In this document: piece by piece, positions 6,782-12,730 of the stretch
How the letters are laid out: each line of letters opens with the position of its first letter
Numbering within the stretch: position 1 is the stretch's first letter
NCBI GenBank assembly: GCA_031257655.1
Contig: JAIROF010000063.1
Coordinates: 1 to 12,730, forward strand
Direction: 5' to 3'
DNA from: Prevotellaceae bacterium
Lineage (GTDB): Bacteria > Bacteroidota > Bacteroidia > Bacteroidales > UBA932
DNA: 12,730 nucleotides
Position numbers and translations under genes: made by a program
The notes under the pieces: model-generated
The model's input: only the letters and a program-made list of their open reading frames with translations
The model's database searches: none
What the model was told of the DNA's origin: nothing

Positions 6782-7055
6782 ATAATTTGGTGATGTCATA
6801 AATTGCATGATGCAGCAAGTATTGTGCTGATTATAAATCATTTACATTAATGAGGTTAATGAGGTTGTTATTTCTATTATATCTCTCTGCTACTGAGGTT
6901 GTTTTGTTGTTAAAATTAGGTATAAATTAGGTTTTTCGCTCCCTACAATTTATGACACTACCCAATCTTTTCATAGCGCCTCAAAAAAAGAATTGGCCGA
7001 TTTTAGAGGTTTCCGTGATTTAATTCTTTGAAAGCCATGAATTTATAGACCGCCA
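6782..7055. other. AT-rich convergent intergenic region with short direct repeats
   Basis: No credible gene is seen. TTAATGAGG is tandemly repeated at 6848-6865, TGAGGTT occurs three times (6851, 6860, 6894), and AAATTAGGT occurs twice near 6913-6932. An imperfect hairpin (CCTC-AAAA at 6979-6986 against TTTT-a-GAGG at 7001-7009) could act as a weak transcription stop between the converging small gene and the giant minus-strand gene. It lacks a proper U-run after the stem on either strand. Remnants of a lost toxin or insertion are possible but not recognisable. Confidence 0.4.
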
Positions 7056-10000
7056 TTAGTTAGCGACCATTATTTTGAACAACTTTCGTCCGGCCTTTCC
7101 GTCGAGGACGAGGTGGTACACCCCGGAGGGAATATCCGGGATGGTAAGCCCCTGCCTGAGTTCGGAAGCTTTGCCGACGTACACCACTTTTCCCTGTGCG
7201 TCAATCAGGGAGAGCGTTGCGTAGCGCTCCTCAAGGTTTTCGTCGATGAGGAACTCCTCCTTGAGGTGAATGGATTTTCCGGAGGATACGGGGTTGGGGT
7301 AAACCGCCATGCGCTGCGCCTCCGCTGCGCCGGGTAGCGCATGAGGATGGTAGGGGCACGTTTTGAACTCTACGTTTGCCGTATCCAGCAACCGCACGTA
7401 CAGCGTCGTATCCGTGACAGGCTCAGCGAACGGGGAGTTGTAGTAGAACTTGTTGCCGACCAGCTTTTCGTAGCCTCTTCCGGCGCTGCTCCACCAGCTC
7501 GCCTTTTGAAAGTTGAACCCTCCGTTGCCGGCGGGGTTTTTGAGCACCATCAGCAGCTTTCCGTCAAGCTGTACGCTCACAATGTTGTCAAACTCAAACT
7601 TCTTCTCCAGCCGCAGGATGTACTTGCCCTGCAGGATGGCGGTATCGATATTGAAGGGGCGGGGGGCCGGTATGACGAGCCTGTGGAGGTTTGCAGCGCT
7701 GTCGGAGTACACAACGTTTATCGCTTGCGCAGTATCGCCGCATGGCACAGCGTAGAGGATGGTATCACCGGCTACCGCTTGCACAGCTCCGTTAATGGCT
7801 ATGCTGTCCATCGTCCATGGCACAAAGATCCAGCCGGCGTACAGGGTCATGCTTTCGTAAATTTTTTGCGTAAAATTCCATCGGTAGAGACCCTCGTCGT
7901 CCGTAAACCATCCGTCAAATTTGTGGTACATCCGTGTTGGGTTTTCCGGATATTCTGCCGTGCCGCCCACCTTTACGGTTTGCGCCTCCACGTCGCTTCC
8001 GCCGTTGCTGTTAAAGACGACGGTGCAGGTGGAGACGTCGGTTTCCGCCCAGCCGGCGTAGAGCGTGATGTTTTGCGCTACAGCGTTGGCAAAATCCCAC
8101 AGCGCGGTATCTTCGCCGCTGATGCTGTACCAGCCGTCAAAGGTGTAGCTTGCTTTTGTGGGGTTGTCGGGGCGCACCGGCACGCCGCCCAGCGGCACAA
8201 TTTGCGCATCGACGGGGGTTCCGCCGTTGCTGTTAAAGGCGACGGTGCAGGTGGGTATCGTGTCGCTAATCCACCGGGCGTATAGCGTGGTGTCGCAGGT
8301 AACTTTTCCGGTGGGGAAGTTCCAGATGGCAGTGAAGGCGGGGTTGGCGTACCATCCTGCAAAGGTGTAGCTTTTTCTTGCAGGGTTGTCCGGTCGCGGC
8401 GCCGTTCCGCCGTGCGGGATTGTCTGCGAGCCAACGGGGGTTCCGCCGTTGCTGTTGAAGGAGACGGTGTGGATGGTCGCAGCGCCGCTAATCCACTTGG
8501 CGTAGAGCACGACGTCGTCGGTTACCGTGCTGGTGGCGAAGTCCCAGAGTACCGAGAGGTCGGCGTTTGCGTGCCATCCTGCAAAGGTGTATCCCTCTTT
8601 CGTTGGGTTGGGTGGCCGGGTGGCCGTATGGCCGGCCTTCACCGTCTGCGGGCTAACGGGGTCGGCGCCCTCGCCGGTGTAGAAGGCGACCCGGTAGGTC
8701 TTGATTACCCACCCGGCGTAAAGGGTTATGTTTCCGCTAATCCTTTGCGCAAAGTTCCACCGGTAGGTGGTGGCCTGAGCGTCTGTAAACCAGCCGTCGA
8801 AGGTGTAGTGGAGGCGGGTTGGGTCGTCGGGCGGGATTATCACGTCGCCTGCGACCATTTCGCGCGCGTCGATGAGGCTTCCTCCGCGGCTGTCGAAGGT
8901 GACGGTGAAGATAGGCGTTGCTTCGTTCACCCATCTGGCGTATAGCGTCATGTCGCGCGTTACCACGTCGGCGTGGAAGTTCCAGGGTATGGTGAGGTCG
9001 GCGTTGGCGTGCCATCCGAGGAATTTCATACCCTTCCGCGTGGTTGCGGGTGGGCGCGCCACCACGTGGCCCATTGCCACTACTTGCGTATCGACGGGGC
9101 TACCGCCGTTGCTGTTGAAGGCGACGGTGTAGACGGGTATTGTGTCGCTAATCCATCTGGCGTGGAGCGTGGCGCTGCGGCTCACCGTGCCGGTGGCGAA
9201 GTTCCAGAGCGTGGAGAGGTCGGGGTTGGCGTACCATCCTGCAAAGGTGTAGCTTTTCCGCGTAGGGGCATCCGGCTTCGCCACCATGCTACCGGCCGGC
9301 ACGATTTGCGCATCGACGGGGCTACCGCCGTTGCTGTTGAAGGTGACGGTGCAGATGGGGCGGTCGTTGGCAATCCACGCGGCGTAAAGCGTTAGGTTGC
9401 CGGACACTGCGGCGGTGGGGAAGTTCCAGAGGGCGGTGAGCTCGGGGTTGGCGTACCATCCTGCAAAGGTGTAGTTTTTCCGCGTAGGGGCATCCGGCTT
9501 CGCCACCGTGCTGCCGGCCGGCACGATTTGCGCATCGACGGGGCTACCGCCGTTGCTGTTAAAGGCGACGGTGTAGGTGGTCATGTCGGCGCTAATCCAC
9601 TTGGCGTGGAGGGTGGTATCGCTGTCCACCGTGGCGGTGGGGAAGTTCCAGAGGTTGGCGAGCTCGGGGTTGGCGTACCAGCCGATGAATTTCATGCTTT
9701 TGCGCGTTGGGTTGGCGGGGCGCTCCACCGTATCGCCCGGCGCCACGATTTGCGTATCGACGGGGCTGCCGCCGTTGCTGTTGAAGGCAACGCGATACTT
9801 GATGGTGAGCGTGCCCAGCGGAAGCTTGCTAACGTCATGGAAGTTCGTATTTCCGGTGGTTGTCATCGCCACAGCGTATGTCCCTCCGTCAACCGGCTGC
9901 TCGCGGGAGTTGTTGTACAGCACGGCAACGGCGCCCAAGCCCGTGTATCCGCTTTTGAGGCGCGGGGTGGCAACGCCGTGCGGGCTGCCGTCGTAAACAA

Positions 10001-12730
10001 CGCTGCTGTCTGCCGAGAAGACGAGGTAGCCTGTGGTGAGGGTAGCCTTGCCGACGTTCGCCTTCGCCTCAAAAGTCGGGCTGGCCAGCGTATAGCTTCG
10101 CGTCTTTTGGTTGTTTTTGAGCGTAACGTAAACCGTTGCCGTCCTGCTGCCGACGTTCGCGCTGTCGAGCCGTACGCTGTCTACCGCGTAGTCAACGCCG
10201 CGCAGGAGGGCGTCGGCCTTTACCAGCCCGCTGAAGGCCAGCTCGCCGCTCACCGTAGCGGTATCCGTTCCGTCGTAGGTTTTTCTGCTAACGGTGGCGC
10301 CGGCAATGGTGATGCTTCTTGGGGTGATGGTAAACAGGGAATCTGCGTCAAAATCGATGGTGTAGTTGCTGTTTGCCGACAGGGTGTTCTGCGTAATGGC
10401 GTAGGCTCCCACCTCCTCGCCGGGCAGTCGGTGCAGCTTGCCCTGGAGTATGGTCGCCGCGTTTTGGCGGTCGTCGTATTTCCAGCCGTCGGTTGTGTAG
10501 GAGAGCTGGGGTGGGTCTGCGCTGCCGTAAACCTTCGTTTGGCCGCCGTTGGGGGTAACCTTTAGGGTGGCCGGGATGATGGTAAACAGGACGCCCGGCG
10601 AAAAGGCGATGGTGTAGTTTGCGCCCGCCGACAGGTTTCCCTGCGTAATGGGGTAGGTTCCCACCTTACTGCCCGCCGTTCGCTCCAGCGCGCCGGCGAG
10701 TATTTTTTTCGCGTTTAGCTGGTCGCTACCCTGCCAGCCGCTTGCAGCGTAGGTGAGCGGCATGTCGTCTTCTCCGTAAACTTTCTTTTGGCCGCCGTCG
10801 GGCGTTACCGTGAGCGTGGCCGTGCCGATAACAATGTTTCCAAGTAAAAGGTTGTCCGCGTCGGAGAAGTTTTGTCCTCCCGTAACGCTCACCTTTACGG
10901 CGTACGTACCTGCGCTCTGCGGCGGGGTTGCGCTGCCGTTGTAGGTTACTGTGGTGGAGGCGGACGGGTTGGCGTAGGGAGCTTTCAGCGTGGGGGTAGC
11001 AATTCCATGCGCCAGTCCGTCGTACGGGAGGTTCGGCAAGGTGTAGCTCAAATGCTCTTTGGTGAGGGTTGCCTTACCGATGTTGAAGGTGCCCAGCACA
11101 AGGTTACTTTCGGCGTTGAAGTTCGTTCCGGTGGCAATATCCACCGCTACGGTGTATGCGCCGGCGTTCGTCGGCTTGCTGAAGCTGCCGTTGTACTTCA
11201 CCATGACGCTACCCAGCCCGGAGTAGCCGGTTCTCAGCATCGGGTCGGCAATACCCTGCGCTGCTCCGCTGTAGGTAGCGCCGTCCAAGCTGAATATCAA
11301 ATGCTCGGCCGCCGGCCTGACCGGGTTGATGGAGAGCGTACCCATGTCCAGCCCCACGGCGGCGTTGAAGTTCGTTCCGCCGTCAATATCCGCCGTTACG
11401 GCGTACTGTCCGGCATCGGTAGGCTTGGTTGTGTTGCCGGCGTACCTCAGGGTGATAGCGCCCATGCCGGAGTAGGGAGATTTGAGCGTCGGGTTGGGAA
11501 TGCCATGCTGCTGTCCGTTGTAGCTCACGGCTTCGGGCGCGGTGTAGCTCAAATGCGTTGCGGCCGCAGGCGTAGCTTTAGCAATGGAGAACGTTCCCAG
11601 CGAAAGGTTGCCTATGCCGCCAAAGTTTGCTCCTGCGGCAATATCCACCGTCACGTGGTAGTCCCCTGCGCCGGTGGGCAGCGCAGCGCTGCCGTTGTAC
11701 TTCACCGTAACGTCGCCCATGCCGGTGTAGCCGGGTTTCGGCGTTGGTGGGGCAATGCCCTGCGGCTGTCCGTTGTAGGTAACGCCCGCCACGCTGTAAG
11801 CCAAGTGCGCTTCTGCAGGCGTGATTGGGTTGATGGCGAGCGTTCCCAGCGCAAGCCCGACGGCGGCGTTGAAGTTCGCTCCGCCGCCAACATCCGCCGT
11901 TACGGCGTACAGCCCCGCCTCGGTGGGCTTGGTTGCGTTGCCGGCGTACCTCACCGTGATGGCGCCTGTGCCGGTGTATGGCGCTTTTGGCGTTGGGCTG
12001 GGAATGCCGTGCGGCAGCCCGTCGTAGCCAACGGCTCCCGGCGCGGTGAAGCTCAGGTGCGTTGCCGCCACAGGCGTGGCCTTAGCAATGGTGAAGGCGC
12101 CCAGCTCAAGCCCGTTTACGGCGCCGAAGTTCGCTCCCGAGTCGATATTCACCTTCACGGTGTACACCCCTGCGCTCGTGGGCGGGGTGGCGCTGTCGTT
12201 GTAGGTTACCGCTGCAACGTTGCCCATCCCGGTGTAGGCGGTGTTCAGCATCGGGGTGGAGACGCCGTGCGCAGCCCCGTCGTAGGTAACGTTTGGCAAG
12301 GTGAAGGTCAAATGCTTTGCCGCAGGCGTAACGCTTTTGATGGTGAGCGCGCCCAGCTCAAGCCCGATGGCGGCCTTGAGGTTCGTCCCGCCGCCAATAT
12401 CCACCGTTACGGCGTACGCGCCTGCGTTGGTGGGCTTGGTTGTGTTGCCGGCGTACCTCACCGTGATGGTACCTATGTCGTCGGCGCTGTAGGGCGACTT
12501 TGGCGTAGGGCTGCCAATGCCATGCGGCAGCCCGTCGTAGCTCACGACGCCCGGCGCGGCGTAGTCCAAGTGCGTTGCCGGCGCAGGCGTGGCTTTGCCA
12601 ATGGCGATGTTGCCCAGCGCAAGGTCGACTGCGTCGTAGAAGTTTTGCCCGCCGGCAACCGTCGCCTTTACGGTGTACGCGCCTGCGTTTTTCGGCAGGC
12701 TGGCGCTGCCGCTGTACGTCAGCGTGGTGG
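7056..12730 (-). CDS. Giant repetitive T9SS-secreted surface protein (MBG/YDG + InlB B-type repeats), N-terminus beyond window
   Basis: The frame stays open from the TAA at 7056-7058 to the right edge, so about 1,890 C-terminal residues are visible; the TTG at 12569 is an internal leucine, not a start. Domain order from N to C is as follows: one partial and seven full ~83-residue MBG-like units (12730-10818); two YGX-type MBG units, each with VYG (10817-10320); a YDG-type unit with SRKTYDGTDTATVSG (10319-10050); another MBG-like unit (10025-9798); nine ~74-residue Listeria-Bacteroides repeats with FNSNGG and GW motifs (9797-7809); a unique region with VLKNPAGNGGFNFQ (about 7808-7311); and a T9SS type A sorting domain (7310-7059). 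Such proteins are exported by Sec, moved over the outer membrane by T9SS, and anchored or released at the surface. The repeats make a long stalk, which suggests adhesion or a spacer for an N-terminal functional domain not seen here. No enzyme motif is visible. Composition is GC-rich like the neighbouring housekeeping genes. It converges with the plus-strand genes and ends without a strong terminator. Confidence 0.93.
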   Translation of the reverse strand, partial: TTLTYSGSASLPKNAGAYTVKATVAGGQNFYDAVDLALGNIAIGKATPAPATHLDYAAPGVVSYDGLPHGIGSPTPKSPYSADDIGTITVRYAGNTTKPTNAGAYAVTVDIGGGTNLKAAIGLELGALTIKSVTPAAKHLTFTLPNVTYDGAAHGVSTPMLNTAYTGMGNVAAVTYNDSATPPTSAGVYTVKVNIDSGANFGAVNGLELGAFTIAKATPVAATHLSFTAPGAVGYDGLPHGIPSPTPKAPYTGTGAITVRYAGNATKPTEAGLYAVTADVGGGANFNAAVGLALGTLAINPITPAEAHLAYSVAGVTYNGQPQGIAPPTPKPGYTGMGDVTVKYNGSAALPTGAGDYHVTVDIAAGANFGGIGNLSLGTFSIAKATPAAATHLSYTAPEAVSYNGQQHGIPNPTLKSPYSGMGAITLRYAGNTTKPTDAGQYAVTADIDGGTNFNAAVGLDMGTLSINPVRPAAEHLIFSLDGATYSGAAQGIADPMLRTGYSGLGSVMVKYNGSFSKPTNAGAYTVAVDIATGTNFNAESNLVLGTFNIGKATLTKEHLSYTLPNLPYDGLAHGIATPTLKAPYANPSASTTVTYNGSATPPQSAGTYAVKVSVTGGQNFSDADNLLLGNIVIGTATLTVTPDGGQKKVYGEDDMPLTYAASGWQGSDQLNAKKILAGALERTAGSKVGTYPITQGNLSAGANYTIAFSPGVLFTIIPATLKVTPNGGQTKVYGSADPPQLSYTTDGWKYDDRQNAATILQGKLHRLPGEEVGAYAITQNTLSANSNYTIDFDADSLFTITPRSITIAGATVSRKTYDGTDTATVSGELAFSGLVKADALLRGVDYAVDSVRLDSANVGSRTATVYVTLKNNQKTRSYTLASPTFEAKANVGKATLTTGYLVFSADSSVVYDGSPHGVATPRLKSGYTGLGAVAVLYNNSREQPVDGGTYAVAMTTTGNTNFHDVSKLPLGTLTIKYRVAFNSNGGSPVDTQIVAPGDTVERPANPTRKSMKFIGWYANPELANLWNFPTATVDSDTTLHAKWISADMTTYTVAFNSNGGSPVDAQIVPAGSTVAKPDAPTRKNYTFAGWYANPELTALWNFPTAAVSGNLTLYAAWIANDRPICTVTFNSNGGSPVDAQIVPAGSMVAKPDAPTRKSYTFAGWYANPDLSTLWNFATGTVSRSATLHARWISDTIPVYTVAFNSNGGSPVDTQVVAMGHVVARPPATTRKGMKFLGWHANADLTIPWNFHADVVTRDMTLYARWVNEATPIFTVTFDSRGGSLIDAREMVAGDVIIPPDDPTRLHYTFDGWFTDAQATTYRWNFAQRISGNITLYAGWVIKTYRVAFYTGEGADPVSPQTVKAGHTATRPPNPTKEGYTFAGWHANADLSVLWDFATSTVTDDVVLYAKWISGAATIHTVSFNSNGGTPVGSQTIPHGGTAPRPDNPARKSYTFAGWYANPAFTAIWNFPTGKVTCDTTLYARWISDTIPTCTVAFNSNGGTPVDAQIVPLGGVPVRPDNPTKASYTFDGWYSISGEDTALWDFANAVAQNITLYAGWAETDVSTCTVVFNSNGGSDVEAQTVKVGGTAEYPENPTRMYHKFDGWFTDDEGLYRWNFTQKIYESMTLYAGWIFVPWTMDSIAINGAVQAVAGDTILYAVPCGDTAQAINVVYSDSAANLHRLVIPAPRPFNIDTAILQGKYILRLEKKFEFDNIVSVQLDGKLLMVLKNPAGNGGFNFQKASWWSSAGRGYEKLVGNKFYYNSPFAEPVTDTTLYVRLLDTANVEFKTCPYHPHALPGAAEAQRMAVYPNPVSSGKSIHLKEEFLIDENLEERYATLSLIDAQGKVVYVGKASELRQGLTIPDIPSGVYHLVLDGKAGRKLFKIMVAN
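7059..7310 (-). other. T9SS type A C-terminal sorting domain
   Basis: The last 84 residues start MAVYPNPVSSGKSIHL, continue with ATLSLIDAQGKVVYVGKAS and IPSGVYHLVLDGK, and end KLFKIMVAN. The YPNP box, the central D-x-x-G-K-V-V-Y strand, the G-V-Y-x-L box and the basic-hydrophobic end are the hallmarks of the family recognised by the Por secretion (type IX) machinery and normally cleaved after export. This places the protein at the cell surface and the organism in the Bacteroidetes. Confidence 0.93.
7809..9797 (-). repeat. Nine tandem Listeria-Bacteroides (InlB B-type) repeats, about 222 bp each
   Basis: From N to C the units are 9797-9576, 9575-9354, 9353-9132, 9131-8910, 8909-8697, 8696-8472, 8471-8250, 8249-8028 and 8027-7809 (74, 74, 74, 74, 71, 75, 74, 74 and 73 residues). 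Each has a start like YTVAFNSNGGSPVDAQ, a P-T-(R/K) segment, (Y/M)-x-F-x-GW, a W-(N/D)-F segment and an end L-(Y/H)-A-x-W. Units 2 and 3 are nearly identical in DNA. Units 5 and 9 share a divergent FDGWFTD...YRWNF form. The fold is a beta-grasp-like extension module in related internalin B repeats. Confidence 0.92.
10050..10817 (-). repeat. Two YGX-type MBG units followed by a YDG-type unit
   Basis: Two consecutive 83-residue units (10817-10569 and 10568-10320) start TLTVTPDGGQKKVYG and TLKVTPNGGQTKVYG. Both contain a G-W, a (I)L-x-G-x-L segment, a V-G-x-Y-x-I-T-Q turn and an ANYTI/SNYTI strand, and end LFTI(I/T)P. They are followed at 10319-10050 by a YDG-type unit (RKTYDGTDTATVSG, then DSVRLDSANVGSRTATVYVT). 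These are common extracellular stalk modules in large secreted bacterial proteins. They interrupt the ~83-residue array, which resumes with one unit at 10025-9798. Confidence 0.8.
10818..12730 (-). repeat. Array of ~83-residue MBG-like repeats in a C-(A-B)x3-C order
   Basis: Unit boundaries (first bases of the leucine that opens each unit) are at 12569, 12311, 12056, 11804, 11552, 11300 and 11051, with a partial unit at 12730-12570. Type A units (starting 12569, 12056, 11552) contain ITVRYAGN-type strands and TKPT, and end (I)NP-x-x-PA-x-H or similar. Type B units (12311, 11804, 11300) contain a VKYNGS-type strand and end F-x-I-(A/G)-KAT. The partial first unit and the last one (11051) are a third type sharing GGQNF-x-D/DA and LGNI-x-IG. 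The period of an A-B pair is 504-513 bp. Confidence 0.85.

Noticed and set aside
6850..6930. A 26-codon hydrophobic peptide frame (MRLMRLLFLLYLSATE...)
   Set aside because: No ribosome binding site, very short, and it lies in simple AT-rich repeats; open frames of this size are expected by chance.
9528..10565. Long plus-strand frames (also 7341-8285 and 8412-8945) opposite the giant surface protein
   Set aside because: They are repetitive only because the minus-strand gene is repetitive, have no domain signature of their own, and break irregularly.
12567..12569. TTG at 12569 as the start of the giant gene
   Set aside because: The frame continues open and in repeat register through 12570-12730 (GGQNFYDAVDLALGN and similar), so this is an internal leucine.
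7809..12730. Regular repeats as a CRISPR array or non-coding satellite
   Set aside because: The periods (about 222 and 250 bp) are multiples of codons, and the repeats are conserved mainly at the protein level within one open frame.

Overview
The window looks like a chromosomal stretch from a member of the Bacteroidetes, probably order Bacteroidales. Three things point there: a very large surface protein ending in a type A sorting domain of the type IX secretion system (T9SS), a promoter of the Bacteroidetes TAnnTTTG type in front of the methylmalonyl-CoA mutase gene, and mostly SD-less, AT-rich leaders. Genes are GC-rich, while one intergenic island (about 6343-7055) and the middle of the restriction-modification gene are clearly AT-rich. 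Species cannot be fixed from the sequence.

Layout, left to right. Positions 1-119 hold the 3' end of a plus-strand gene whose last 38 residues resemble the tail of N6-adenine DNA methylase / restriction proteins (tentative). Only 13 bp later comes leuB (3-isopropylmalate dehydrogenase, 133-1182). After a 78-bp gap with a T9 tract lies a 1026-residue single-chain restriction-modification enzyme of the type ISP / IIG kind (1261-4341). It has a PD-(D/E)XK-like site, an N6-adenine methylase core and a type-ISP C-terminal specificity region, but no helicase. Next, with its own promoter, is mutA, the small subunit of methylmalonyl-CoA mutase (4462-6342). The partner gene mutB, normally next door, is not in the window.

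The region 6343-7055 is AT-rich. It contains a 13-bp direct repeat, one 73-codon gene with an unusually perfect Shine-Dalgarno sequence (6560-6781, antitoxin-like but without a visible toxin), and a gene-free stretch with short direct repeats.

From 7056 to the right edge, on the minus strand, runs one giant repetitive surface protein. At least 1890 residues are visible and the N-terminus lies beyond the window. From N to C it has eight ~83-residue MBG-like units in the order C-(A-B)x3-C, two MBG YGX-type units, a YDG-type unit, one more MBG-like unit, nine ~74-residue Listeria-Bacteroides (InlB B-type) repeats, a non-repetitive domain, and the T9SS sorting domain. The most noteworthy features are the layered repeat architecture of this protein, the compositional mosaic inside the restriction enzyme, the orphan mutA, and the foreign-looking small gene. 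No complete new multi-gene system is evident.
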